64,000 nucleotides of DNA. It comes from Ramlibacter ginsenosidimutans (GTDB taxonomy: Bacteria; Pseudomonadota; Gammaproteobacteria; Burkholderiales; Burkholderiaceae_C). Shown here piece by piece: positions 51,689 through 60,371 of the stretch (position 1 is its first letter; each line of letters starts with the position of its first letter). The DNA lies in the NCBI RefSeq assembly GCF_016654015.1, contig NZ_JAEPWM010000001.1, positions 558,001 to 622,000 on the forward strand, in the 5' to 3' direction. The position numbers were made by a program, and so were the translations under genes. Under the pieces are notes generated by a model. It did no database searches, was not told where the DNA came from, and saw only the letters and a program-made list of their open reading frames with translations.

Positions 51689-52624
51689 TCAGGCGCGGCG
51701 CAGCTGCGTGATCAGCGCGTCGAGCGCACGGGCCGCCGCATCGCCATCGCGGCGGCGCAGGGCGTGGGCAATTTCGCGCCGCAGCGGGAACAGGTCGGGG
51801 CGCGGCCGCACCGGCAGCACGTGGGTCATGCGCTCGCGCAGCACCGTGGACATGGTCTGCGCCATGAGGTTCAGCGCTTCGTTGTGGCCGGCCGCGGCGA
51901 TGGCCGCGAAGAAGCCGCTCGCCGATGCGATGCGATCGGCCAGCGGCGCGTCGTCCGGATGCTGCTCGATCGCCGCCACCGCCGCGTCCACGGCCTGCAA
52001 CTCGGCGTCGCTCGCCCGCTGCGCCCCCAGGCGCAGCAGCGTGCCGTACAGGGTGCGGTAGGCTTCGTCGATGTCCGCGTCTCCCAGCTTGCCCTGCACC
52101 ACCAGCTTGCGCAGCGACTCGGCGAGCATCATGTACGCGCCCTTGTAGAACACCAGCGCCTGGTCGCCGCAGCCGCCGCCCATGTGGCGGACTTCGCCGA
52201 TGAACACCGTGTGGTCGCCGGCCGCGTGGCAGGCGTACACGCTGCACTCGAAGCTCGCCAGGCAATCGTCGATCACCGGCAGCCCCATCGCACCTGCGTG
52301 CCACGCGACCCCTTCGAACTTGTCCTCGATCCTGCTGGAGGCAAAGCGCGAGGACAGCGTGTCCTGCCGTTCCGACAGGATGTTGATCGCGAAGCTTTCC
52401 GCGGCCGTGAAGGCACCGAGCAGCCGGCTCGCGTTGCGCAGGCTGAAGAGCACCAGCGGCGGCTGAAGCGACACCGAGCTGAACGAGTTGCACGTGAGCC
52501 CCGCCGGCCGCCCCTCGGCGTCGCGTGTCGTGATCACGGCCACGCCGGTCGGGAAGCAGCCGAGCAGCTGGCGCAGTTGCGTGGGTTCGATGGCCGGGCG
52601 GGCCAGTTCGGCGGCGGCGCTCAT
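51689..52624 (-). CDS. Flavin reductase fused to FCD-like domain
   Basis: Protein of 311 aa. Residues about 15-165 are a flavin reductase-like domain (FPTGVAVITTRDAEGRPAG, TCNSFSSVSLQPPLVLFSL, FAINILSERQ). Residues about 185-308 match the all-helical FCD effector domain of GntR/FadR regulators (DADIDEAYRTLYGTLLRLGA; REIAHALRRRDGDAAARAL), yet no DNA-binding domain is present and the metal-binding FH pair reads FF. It probably supplies reduced FMN to the neighbouring LLM monooxygenase and may sense a ligand through the FCD part. The frame is continuous between the halves. Confidence 0.85.
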   Translation of the reverse strand: MSAAAELARPAIEPTQLRQLLGCFPTGVAVITTRDAEGRPAGLTCNSFSSVSLQPPLVLFSLRNASRLLGAFTAAESFAINILSERQDTLSSRFASSRIEDKFEGVAWHAGAMGLPVIDDCLASFECSVYACHAAGDHTVFIGEVRHMGGGCGDQALVFYKGAYMMLAESLRKLVVQGKLGDADIDEAYRTLYGTLLRLGAQRASDAELQAVDAAVAAIEQHPDDAPLADRIASASGFFAAIAAAGHNEALNLMAQTMSTVLRERMTHVLPVRPRPDLFPLRREIAHALRRRDGDAAARALDALITQLRRA

Positions 52625-52647
52625 GACGGCGTCTCGTGGCCTGTGTT

Positions 52648-53739
52648 TCAGGCGGGGGCGAGTTCGCGCGGCGCGTCGGCCACGTGCGGGGGATCGTTGG
52701 CGATCTCCTGCTGCACCGTCGGAATGATCACCTTGCCCCACAGCTCCAGCTGGCGCAGCATGGTCGCCTGGTCGAAGTCGCCCATCTGCGTCTGGAAGCA
52801 GTAGTGCACGGGCTTGAGCGTGCGGATCTCCCGGACCACGCGCTCGATCACCGTGTCCACCGAGCCCACCGGCAGCAGCGCGCGCGACTCCTCGAGCGTG
52901 GGTTCGCCTTCGACGATGGCTTCCTCCACCTGGTAGTCGTCCGCGATCTGCGCGGTGCGGCGCTTGAGGCTCATCGCGATGCGGCGCTGGTAGCGCGAGC
53001 AATCGAGGTAGCGGTCCACTTCCGCCTTGTTGTCGCTGGCGTAGGCGGCGCGCAGCAGGCCCACCTGCACCTTGGCCGGGTCCTTGCCTTCCTGCAGGGC
53101 GACCTTGTCGATCAGCGCGCGGGTCTGCTGCAGCTTCTCCAGCCCGCCGTCGCCGCCGGAGACGAACACGTGGTGGCCCGAACGCACGGCGCGCGTGACG
53201 AAGGTGGGGTCCACGCTGGTGATCCAGAGCGGCGGCATCGGCTTCTGCACGGCACGCTGGCTGATCGCGCTGGTCGGCTGGCGGTAGAACTCGCCCTCGT
53301 AGCTGAACTTCGGCTGCTTCAGCCCCAGCTCCAGCATGTCCAGCATCTCCAGCGTGCGCTGCTTCGCCTCGCCCAGGGAGACCCCGAAGCGCTCGAACTC
53401 GAACTGCTGGTAGCCGGAGCCGATGCCGACGTTCAGCCGGCCGTCGGACAGTTGGTCCACCATCGCCACGTCGGCGATCAGCCGCGCGGGGGTGTAGAGC
53501 GGAGCGACGACAATGCCGGTGCCCAGCCGGATCCTGCGGGTGACGGCGGCGCAGTGCGCGATCATCGTCAGGGGCGACGAGCACAGGCCGTAGTTGCTGA
53601 AATGGTGCTCCGCGTACCAGGCAGCACCGAAGCCCAGTTCGTCGGCCAGCCGCGTCTGCTCCACCGCGTCCTTCAGGATCTGGTACGAGGTCTTATGCTT
53701 GTTCCGCTGCTGCATCAGAATGAAGATTCCGAAATCCAT
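52648..53739 (-). CDS. LLM class flavin-dependent monooxygenase
   Basis: Bacterial luciferase-like protein of 363 aa: MDFGIFILMQ start, GFGAAWYAEHHFSNYGLCSS, RIRLGTGIVVAPLYTPARLI, DQLSDGRLNVGIGSGYQQFE. Uses reduced FMN and O2. First gene of a nine-gene operon whose second gene is a flavin reductase, the classical two-component arrangement. The ATG at 53739 faces the LysR gene, 102 bp away, with a palindrome between. Probably starts the pathway with an oxygenation. Confidence 0.92.
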   Translation of the reverse strand: MDFGIFILMQQRNKHKTSYQILKDAVEQTRLADELGFGAAWYAEHHFSNYGLCSSPLTMIAHCAAVTRRIRLGTGIVVAPLYTPARLIADVAMVDQLSDGRLNVGIGSGYQQFEFERFGVSLGEAKQRTLEMLDMLELGLKQPKFSYEGEFYRQPTSAISQRAVQKPMPPLWITSVDPTFVTRAVRSGHHVFVSGGDGGLEKLQQTRALIDKVALQEGKDPAKVQVGLLRAAYASDNKAEVDRYLDCSRYQRRIAMSLKRRTAQIADDYQVEEAIVEGEPTLEESRALLPVGSVDTVIERVVREIRTLKPVHYCFQTQMGDFDQATMLRQLELWGKVIIPTVQQEIANDPPHVADAPRELAPA

Positions 53740-53764
53740 GGCCCTGGCTCCTGGTTGGCTGGTT

Positions 53765-53778
53765 TTGACGTGGGTCAA
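53765..53778. promoter_or_regulatory. Putative LysR-type operator
   Basis: Perfect inverted repeat TTGAC-GTGG-GTCAA in the 102-bp gap between the divergent LLM and LysR genes; it contains a T-N11-A spacing typical of LysR boxes. It is placed 25 bp from the LLM start and 63 bp from the LysR start. Confidence 0.5.
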
Positions 53779-53841
53779 TACTAGGAACGACTGGCCTGCG
53801 CGGATCGCCAGGGCGCGCACAGCTTCTTTGCGCGTTCCGAA

Positions 53842-54750
53842 ATGAAGGCCCTCGATTCCCTCCGGATCTTCGTGATCACGCAGCGCAAGGGCAGCCTGTC
53901 GGCCGCCGGGCGCAGCCTCAGCCTCTCGCCTGCGACGATCTCCCGCCGCATCAGCGCGCTGGAGGAGGAACTGGGCGTGCAACTCGTGGACCGCACCAGC
54001 CGCAACCTGAAGATGACCGAGGCGGGCCAGGCCTTCCTCGGCCGTGCCGAGGCGGTGCTGGAGGCGATGGCGGAGGCGGAAGAGGCAGCCCGCAGTTCGC
54101 GCGAGCGGCCCGAAGGGCGGCTGCGCATCCATTCGCGCACACAGATCGGCCAGCGCGTCATCGCTCCGCTGCTGCCGAAGTTCTGGGAACGCTACCCCGA
54201 CATCCGCGTGGAGATGGAGCTTTCCGAACACCCGGTGAACCTGGTGGAGCAGGACTTCGACGTCGACATCCGCACGGGCGAGTCGAACGACTCCGGCTTC
54301 ATCATCAAGCGCCTGCTGTCCAGCGACGAGGTGCTGGTGGCGAGCCCGGGCTTCGCGAAGACGCATACGCGCCTGAAGCACCCGAAGGACCTGCCGCAGA
54401 TGCCTTGCCTGACGTATCGGCGCGAGCACGAGGCCACCACCTGGAAGTACATCGCCGAGGACGGCGATCAGCGGGAACTGGCGATCGAGGGCGTGCTGAG
54501 CGCCAACAACGGCGAGGTGCTGCGCCTGGCGGCGATCGGCGGCATGGGCATCGCCTTGCTGTCGGAGCCCGCCGTGCGCGCGGACCTGCAGTCCGGCACG
54601 CTCGTGCGGCTGCTGCCGGAGTACCGGTTTGCGGTGCGCCAGTTCTCCAACGGCATCTTCGCCGTGTTCCGGCAGAGCCGCACGCTGCCCCTGAAGGTGC
54701 GTGCCTTCGTCGACTTCACCACCGAGGCGCTGCGCGAGCCCGGCACCTGA
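53842..54750 (+). CDS. LysR family transcriptional regulator
   Basis: Regulator of 302 aa. N-terminal winged helix (LDSLRIFVITQRKGSLSAAG, LSPATISRRISALEEELGVQ) and a periplasmic-binding-like effector domain from about 90 (GRLRIHSRTQIGQRVIAPLL, VDIRTGESNDSGFIIKRL, LRLAAIGGMGIALLSEPAV). Most similar to the class that carries ISALEEELGVQLVDRTSR helices. Divergent from the nine-gene operon, its probable target; converges on SMP-30 with 9 bp between stops. Confidence 0.93.
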   Translation: MKALDSLRIFVITQRKGSLSAAGRSLSLSPATISRRISALEEELGVQLVDRTSRNLKMTEAGQAFLGRAEAVLEAMAEAEEAARSSRERPEGRLRIHSRTQIGQRVIAPLLPKFWERYPDIRVEMELSEHPVNLVEQDFDVDIRTGESNDSGFIIKRLLSSDEVLVASPGFAKTHTRLKHPKDLPQMPCLTYRREHEATTWKYIAEDGDQRELAIEGVLSANNGEVLRLAAIGGMGIALLSEPAVRADLQSGTLVRLLPEYRFAVRQFSNGIFAVFRQSRTLPLKVRAFVDFTTEALREPGT

Positions 54751-54759
54751 AGCGCGGAC

Positions 54760-55632
54760 TCACCGGTCCTTGAAGCGGTGGATGGGGACGCCGGGCGCTG
54801 GCAGGCCGTCAACGGCGAAGACGCCGCCGTCCCCGGGCCGTGTGCCGGTGAGCCGGTGGCTGTGCCAAATCGAAGTCACATAAGCGGTCGTGCGCCCCGG
54901 TCCGCCGAAGCAGAGGCTGGTCGGGTAGCTCGCAGGCAAGTCCAGCATGCGCTCCAGCGTGCCGTCCGGGGCGAAGCGCGCGACGCGGCCGATGCGGACC
55001 AGCACCGACCAGATGAAGCCCTCCGCGTCAACCGCGGCGCCATCGGGCCCCGAATCGAAGCTCGCCGTGCGCGCGAACACGCGCTTGTTGGACAGCGGCC
55101 CGTCGGGAACATAGTCATAGGCCCACAGCGTGCGGTCCAGGCTGTCGGCGACATACAGCGTGCGGCCGTCCGGACTGAAGCAGGGGCCGTTCGCAAAAGC
55201 GATGTCATCGGCGATGCGCTCGACGTGCCGATCGGGCCGCAGGCGGTACAGGCCACCGCGGACCGGCACGCCCGGCTGCCAGCCCGTCTGCATCGTGCCC
55301 GCGAGGAAATTGCCGGCCGGGTCGCACTTGCCATCGTTGAAGCGCAGGTCCGCGTCCATCGCGATGGTGGCCCAGGCCTCCAGCTGGCGGGTGGCGAAGT
55401 CGTAGCGGGCGAACGAGTCCTTCAGTGCGACGATCACCGCGCCGCTCGCGCAAAGCGCGATCGAGCCCACCGGCGCCGGCAGCTGGTGCCGCTCGAGCAC
55501 GCCGCTGTCGGGCCACAGGCGCCAGAGCGTGCCGGCAAGGGAGTCGATCCAGCAAAGCGCCTGGGCCTGCTCGTCCCAGCATGGGCTTTCGCCCAGCTGG
55601 TCCTTCGTTTCGCCGATCCGCCGGATGTGCAT
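54760..55632 (-). CDS. SMP-30/gluconolactonase family protein
   Basis: Beta-propeller of 290 aa: LGESPCWDEQAQALCWIDSL (metal-binding Glu), RFNDGKCDPAGNFLAGTM (Asn and Asp), FANGPCFSPDGRTLYVADSL, SGPDGAAVDAEGFIWSVLV. Members are Ca/Zn lactonases of sugar or aromatic lactones. The ATG at 55632 is chosen by family start; no strong Shine-Dalgarno is seen, and an ATG 17 codons upstream is possible. Divergent from the CoA-transferase gene. Confidence 0.88.
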   Translation of the reverse strand: MHIRRIGETKDQLGESPCWDEQAQALCWIDSLAGTLWRLWPDSGVLERHQLPAPVGSIALCASGAVIVALKDSFARYDFATRQLEAWATIAMDADLRFNDGKCDPAGNFLAGTMQTGWQPGVPVRGGLYRLRPDRHVERIADDIAFANGPCFSPDGRTLYVADSLDRTLWAYDYVPDGPLSNKRVFARTASFDSGPDGAAVDAEGFIWSVLVRIGRVARFAPDGTLERMLDLPASYPTSLCFGGPGRTTAYVTSIWHSHRLTGTRPGDGGVFAVDGLPAPGVPIHRFKDR

Positions 55633-55665
55633 GGCTGCAGTGTGGCGGCGCGCCGGCCCGTGTGC

Positions 55666-55682
55666 TGCAAACCAGCTTTGCA
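55666..55682. promoter_or_regulatory. Palindrome in divergent promoter region
   Basis: Perfect inverted repeat TGCAAA-CCAGC-TTTGCA in the 94-bp gap between the SMP-30 and CoA-transferase genes, 33 bp from one start and 44 bp from the other. Size and position suit a regulator dimer. No regulator gene is adjacent, except LysR beyond SMP-30. Confidence 0.45.
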
Positions 55683-55726
55683 CGTCGTGCCGCGCGCAGG
55701 TCCCGCAGCGATCCTAGATTCCTCCA

Positions 55727-56965
55727 ATGAGCCCCCGCAACATCTCACCCCCTCCCCTGCAGGGCATCCGCGTCGTCGAACTCGGCAACTACATCGCCGG
55801 ACCCGGCACGGCCATGGCCCTCGCGGACCTGGGCGCCGAGGTCGTGAAGATCGAATCGATGGAGGGCGATGCAGCCCGCAGCACCGGGCCGTTCGGCCTG
55901 GCCATGCTGCGGGCGTACAACCGCGGCAAGAAATCCATCGCGCTGGACCTGCGGCAGCCGCGCGGGCTCGAGGTCGCGCGCCGGCTGGTCGCTCGCGCCG
56001 ATGTGCTCGTGCAGAACCTGCGCCCTGGCGCCCTCGACGCGCTGGGCTTGGGCGCCGACGCGCTGCGCGAGCAACACCCCGGCCTCGTCCACGTGTCGAT
56101 CGCAGGCTTCCCCGCCGGCTCGCCCTCGCAGCACCGTCCCGGCTACGACATCGCGGCCCAGGCGGAAAGCGGACTGATGTGGGTCACCGGCGAGCCTCAG
56201 GGCCTGCCGCAGAAGGTCGGCGCCACCATCGTCGATGCGGCGACTGTGCAGGTGGCCGCGCAGGCCGTGCTTGCCGCACTGTTCCGGCGCGTGCGCACCG
56301 GCGTGGGCGAGACGATTCGCGTGTCCCTGCTGGACGTGGCGCTGAACCTGCAACTGGCGAACTGGAACGACTACCTCGTTCGTGGTGTCGAGCCGGCCCG
56401 CACGGGCGACGGCCAGCCGCTCGCCGCGCCGGCCGCGGACCTGTTCCGCACCCGTGATGGCCTGGTGGTCGTGTCCGCATACGTGCAGGCGCATTGGGTG
56501 CGCCTGTGCGAATCGCTGGGATGCCCCGAGCTCGCGGACGATGCGCGGTTCGCCACCAACGAGCGCCGGGTCGCGAACCGGCCCGGGATGAAGGCGGCCA
56601 TCGGCGCGCACATCGAGCGGCTCGGCACGCGCGAGTGCGTGGACCTGCTCACGCGCAACGGCATCGTCGTGGCCGTGGTGCGCAGCTACGCGGACGCAGC
56701 CGCGAGCGAGGACTTCCGCGCGAGCAGCATGCTCGTCGAGGCGGCGCCGAACGAGGGCAGCCCGGGCTATGCCAGCTTCGGGCTCCCGTACCAGATGGTG
56801 GATACGCCGCGCACCGCCACGCTGGCGGCGCCGGCCCTGGGCACTCACACGGAGGAGGTCCTGCGGGACGCGCAATTCACGAGCGAGGACATCGCCGCAT
56901 TGCGAGCGGCGGGCGTGGTGAAGACCGCCGTGCCGATGGAAGCCGCGCCCCGGGGCAAACGCTAG
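55727..56965 (+). CDS. CaiB/BaiF family CoA-transferase
   Basis: Family III CoA-transferase of 412 aa: LQGIRVVELGNYIAGPGTAM, LADLGAEVVKIESMEGDAAR, NRGKKSIALDLRQPRG, YDIAAQAESGLMWVTGEPQG, VGATIVDAATVQVAAQAVLA. It is followed after 133 bp by a TctC receptor on the same strand, a common pairing in Burkholderiales; together they would import and activate a carboxylic acid. The substrate is unknown. Confidence 0.92.
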   Translation: MSPRNISPPPLQGIRVVELGNYIAGPGTAMALADLGAEVVKIESMEGDAARSTGPFGLAMLRAYNRGKKSIALDLRQPRGLEVARRLVARADVLVQNLRPGALDALGLGADALREQHPGLVHVSIAGFPAGSPSQHRPGYDIAAQAESGLMWVTGEPQGLPQKVGATIVDAATVQVAAQAVLAALFRRVRTGVGETIRVSLLDVALNLQLANWNDYLVRGVEPARTGDGQPLAAPAADLFRTRDGLVVVSAYVQAHWVRLCESLGCPELADDARFATNERRVANRPGMKAAIGAHIERLGTRECVDLLTRNGIVVAVVRSYADAAASEDFRASSMLVEAAPNEGSPGYASFGLPYQMVDTPRTATLAAPALGTHTEEVLRDAQFTSEDIAALRAAGVVKTAVPMEAAPRGKR

Positions 56966-57098
56966 TCCCCCAGTGCAAGAACCACAAAGCTGCTTTTCAC
57001 ATGCTGCAGATCCCGCGAACCGGGTGCGATCTAGACTGCCCCCGAGAAGCGCGCCCCCTGCGCGCGGCCAACGCCCCATGAGAGGCAAAGGAGACAAG

Positions 57099-58067
57099 GT
57101 GAACATTCGTCGATTCGTGGCCGGGGCCTGCCTCGGCGTCACTGCCCTGCTGGCCGTCGTGGGCGGCGCCCAGGCCCAACAGGACATCACGCGCATCATC
57201 GTGCCGTTCCCGGCGGGTGGCGGCACCGACGTGTACGTGCGCCTGCTTGCGAGCGAGCTGCCCAGGCACGGCATGCAGGTGATCGTGGAAAACAAGCCCG
57301 GTGCCAGCGGCATCGTCGCCGCCGAGTACGTCGCCCACGCCAAACCGGATGGACGCACCGTGCTGCTGTCCTCGCTCGGGATCCTGGCCAACAACATCGC
57401 GCTGTACGACAAGCTGCCGTACGACCCGCAGAAGGACTTCGCCCCCGTCACCCAGATCGCGTACCAGCCCGCGATCATCGTCGGCCGGCCCGACCTGCCG
57501 TATCACAACATCAAGGAGATGGTGGAGTACGCGAAGAAGAATCCCGGCAAGATCAACCGCGGCTCACCCGGCGCGACCATCCTGACCGCCCTCGCGCCCT
57601 TGAGCTTCGAGCAGAAGGAAGGCTTCCGCACGACGCATATCCCCTTCAACGGTGACTCCCCAGCGCTGCTCGCGGTGCTGAGCGGCACGATCGACATCGA
57701 CGGCACGTCGATCACCGGACCGCTGCCCTACATCCGCAGCGGCAAGATGCGCGTGCTGGGCGTGATGGACACCAAGCGCCTGCCCCAGGTGCCGGATGCG
57801 CCGACGTTCAAGGAGCAGGGATACGACGTGCAGGCGCAGCTGTGGTATTCGCTCTCGGTCCCCGCGGGCACGCCGCGCGCGGCGATCGATCGATTGAACA
57901 AGGCCGTCAACGAAGTGCTCGTCGACCCGCAGTTCGTGGAGAAGGCGCGGGCGATCGGCATGGAGCCCCGCGGCAGCACGCCGGAGCAGCTCGCGCAGTT
58001 CATCAAGGCGGAATCCGACCGGTGGCTTCCCATCCTGGAAGCGCTGAACCTGCCGAAGCAGCACTGA
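57099..58067 (+). CDS. Bug/TctC-family periplasmic solute-binding receptor
   Basis: TTT-type receptor of 322 aa with a Sec signal (MNIRRFVAGACLGVTALLAV, cleavage after AQA). Family blocks: IIVPFPAGGGTDVYVRLLAS, MQVIVENKPGASGIVAAEYV, LPYDPQKDFAPVTQI. The start is GTG at 57099, with AAAGGAGACAAG directly upstream. It probably belongs with the upstream CoA-transferase. Two perfect hairpins follow 8 bp after its stop. Confidence 0.93.
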   Translation: MNIRRFVAGACLGVTALLAVVGGAQAQQDITRIIVPFPAGGGTDVYVRLLASELPRHGMQVIVENKPGASGIVAAEYVAHAKPDGRTVLLSSLGILANNIALYDKLPYDPQKDFAPVTQIAYQPAIIVGRPDLPYHNIKEMVEYAKKNPGKINRGSPGATILTALAPLSFEQKEGFRTTHIPFNGDSPALLAVLSGTIDIDGTSITGPLPYIRSGKMRVLGVMDTKRLPQVPDAPTFKEQGYDVQAQLWYSLSVPAGTPRAAIDRLNKAVNEVLVDPQFVEKARAIGMEPRGSTPEQLAQFIKAESDRWLPILEALNLPKQH

Positions 58068-58074
58068 GGCCGCA

Positions 58075-58113
58075 GGCTGCGCGGCATACGCGCAGCCGCC
58101 CATTGCGATGGGC
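58075..58113 (+). terminator. Two adjacent perfect hairpins after TctC gene
   Basis: GGCTGCGCG-GCATA-CGCGCAGCC (58075-58097) is directly followed by GCCCAT-TGCG-ATGGGC (58098-58113). There is no T-run, so intrinsic termination is uncertain; Rho-assisted termination or 3'-end protection is possible. Confidence 0.5.
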
Positions 58114-58256
58114 GTGCGGGTGCCGTACCGGTCCTTTCTCACATATCTCCCAATCGGCATTCCTCAATTGGGGCATGGCCTTCCCATCCAGCCCTCAGTA
58201 GCCTCCCCGGCTGAACACTCTGTTGCGGTTAGCAGAGGTTTTTAACCGGAGGATGA

Positions 58257-60320
58257 ATGCATTTTTCTCGCAAATCCTGGGGCGCGCTCGTGGCGGGCAG
58301 CGTCCTGTTGATCGCAGGTTGTGGCGGCGGAGGAGGCTCCGGCACCACGCCAGCACCAGCGGCAGCGCAGCTGGTGGGCACGGCTGCCGTGGGCTCGGCA
58401 CTCGGCAACGCTCCCGTGACCATCACCAATGCGGCCGGGAATTCACCGTGCCAGGAATCGTCCATCACGACGACGCCCCTGGGCAGCTATACCTGCACCC
58501 TGAAGTCCGGCGAGACCGCTCCGTTCTTCGTGGTGGTGACCGATCCGACCGGGAATACCCCACCGCTGGTGAGCATCTCCACGAGCACGCCCAAGGCCGG
58601 CGCCACGCTCACCGTGAATGCCACGCCGCTGACCACGGCCATCGTCGCGCAGCTCGGCGGCGGCGATGCGTTGTCCGTCGTGAAGGGCAGGACCGTCGAC
58701 GCCAGCCAGCTGGCCGCGATCACGGCCAACGTGGTGCAGCAGCTTTCGCAGGTGCTCGCCGCCATCGGCGCGCCGGCGAACTACGATCCCTTCAGCACCA
58801 GCATCACGGCCGCCACGGCTGGCAACACCGGCAACACCGCCGACATGGTGCTGGACGTCGTGAAGGTCGTCTCCGACCCCGCGACCGGCCAGCTTGCGCT
58901 GTCCACCGTCGACAACCCGACTCCCGTGCTGCTGGCAACTGCGACCAGCGCGGGTGGCACGGTGAGCGCGCCCGACCCTGCCGTTTCGACGCTCTCGCAA
59001 GGGACGCAGATCGCTGCCCGCGCCTTCACCGATTGCTTCGCGTTACCGACCGCCCAGCGTGTGCTGCACACGACCGCACGTGCGCAGAGCGACGGCGGGC
59101 CGGAGGTGGACCAGGTCGGGGCCGCTTGCGAAAACCTCGCTGCCGATACGAGCAACGCCGCGGGCGTCGACTACCTGCACAACGGCTACTACGCCGGGCA
59201 GCACTTCTACAACCTGCTCACCGCAGACCGCATGACCGGCGCGACCTTCAGCGTGCCGGAGATCGTCGCGTTCTATCCGAAGTCGACCACGGCCACCGCG
59301 CCGTCGCCGGCTGCGTATGACCGCGCGGTACTGAACATCCGCTACGTGGACTCCGCAGGCAATCCCGGCAACGTGATCACGATGGCTGCGAAGCTGCCGG
59401 GCACGTCGTCGGCGACCCGCTCGACCGAGTGGTGGCTCGTGGGCAACCAGCAGCCGGTGGACGCTTCGGTGCAAATGGTCGTGCGCCGCATCGAACAGAT
59501 GAACCCGGCCAACACGACCAAGTTCAGCAACTTCGTGACCGGCTTCCTGCTGAACGTGAACAACAAGGGGCCGGGCAGCATCGACTCGACGCAGGGCGCG
59601 ATGTCGATGGCCCGCATCTCGGGGCCTGGCCTGCCGGGCAACGGCGCCGCCGGCACGGGCCTGGTGTTCGCGGTCTCCACGAACCCCGACCTTCCGGCCC
59701 TGGACCTGTTCAACAAGACGGGTAGCCTGACCACGGGCACCTTGTGCGGCAACGGCTCGACGTCCAACTGCCCGCTCGTGTGGATCGGCCGCACCAAGGG
59801 CCTGACCGGCACGGATGCCACCACGCTGGCGACCAACCCGAACGCCATGCTGTGGGCGCAGCCCGCGGACGGCTTCGACGTGAGCAAGTTCGTCAAGGGG
59901 GCGCAGTACAAGCTGGAACTGTTCTACGGCACGAGCACGTCGCCGAAATACACCATGACCAAGACCTTGCTGACCGACTTCGTCGCGCCGACGTCGCTGG
60001 TGAACCTGCCGTGGAACACCCTGGGCCCAAAGTCCCTGGCGGCGCTGGATCCCAACGGCAGCCTCGCGGGTGCGCAGACCTCGCTGCCGCTGGACTGGGT
60101 GCAGAACCCGTCCGCGCAGCAGGTGACCAACGTCGCCGCCGTCTTCGATGCCTTCGGCAGCTATGGCCCGAGCCAGCCGGTGGACCCCGGCGCGACCTCG
60201 ACGGTACTGAACGCCACGGTGCCCGCGTTCACCTTGACCAACCCGCCTAGCCGGACGTTGAAGTTCAACTACCGCATGACGGACGGAAGCATCAAGTCCA
60301 CGGTCTACCAGTACAACTGA
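58257..60320 (+). CDS. Large surface lipoprotein of unknown function
   Basis: Protein of 687 aa. Lipoprotein leader with lipobox IAGCGGGGG (Cys about residue 22). Residues about 38-125 look like a carboxypeptidase-regulatory/Ig-like beta domain (VGTAAVGSALGNAPVTITNA), followed by a helical section and a larger beta-rich part with YYAGQHFYNLL, STEWWLVGNQQPVDASVQMV and KFNYRMTDGSIKSTVYQYN at the C-terminus. GGAGGATGA precedes the ATG; a CGGTTA...TAACCG hairpin lies in the leader (58226-58248). Similar Gly-rich-lipobox proteins are common in Comamonadaceae but uncharacterised. It is the only gene before a strong terminator. Confidence 0.85.
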   Translation: MHFSRKSWGALVAGSVLLIAGCGGGGGSGTTPAPAAAQLVGTAAVGSALGNAPVTITNAAGNSPCQESSITTTPLGSYTCTLKSGETAPFFVVVTDPTGNTPPLVSISTSTPKAGATLTVNATPLTTAIVAQLGGGDALSVVKGRTVDASQLAAITANVVQQLSQVLAAIGAPANYDPFSTSITAATAGNTGNTADMVLDVVKVVSDPATGQLALSTVDNPTPVLLATATSAGGTVSAPDPAVSTLSQGTQIAARAFTDCFALPTAQRVLHTTARAQSDGGPEVDQVGAACENLAADTSNAAGVDYLHNGYYAGQHFYNLLTADRMTGATFSVPEIVAFYPKSTTATAPSPAAYDRAVLNIRYVDSAGNPGNVITMAAKLPGTSSATRSTEWWLVGNQQPVDASVQMVVRRIEQMNPANTTKFSNFVTGFLLNVNNKGPGSIDSTQGAMSMARISGPGLPGNGAAGTGLVFAVSTNPDLPALDLFNKTGSLTTGTLCGNGSTSNCPLVWIGRTKGLTGTDATTLATNPNAMLWAQPADGFDVSKFVKGAQYKLELFYGTSTSPKYTMTKTLLTDFVAPTSLVNLPWNTLGPKSLAALDPNGSLAGAQTSLPLDWVQNPSAQQVTNVAAVFDAFGSYGPSQPVDPGATSTVLNATVPAFTLTNPPSRTLKFNYRMTDGSIKSTVYQYN

Positions 60321-60340
60321 CCGACCTAAGGACTGTCCTG

Positions 60341-60371
60341 GCCCCGCGTGGTTCGCCGCGCGGGGCTTTTT
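60341..60371 (+). terminator. Rho-independent terminator
   Basis: Stem GCCCCGCG (60341-60348) pairs with CGCGGGGC (60359-60366), 10-nt loop, then TTTTT and a T-rich tail. It lies 20 bp after the lipoprotein stop. Confidence 0.92.

Noticed and set aside
51689..52624. GntR regulator misread as flavin reductase
   Set aside because: There is no winged helix-turn-helix. The N-terminal half clearly has flavin-reductase motifs in the same uninterrupted frame.
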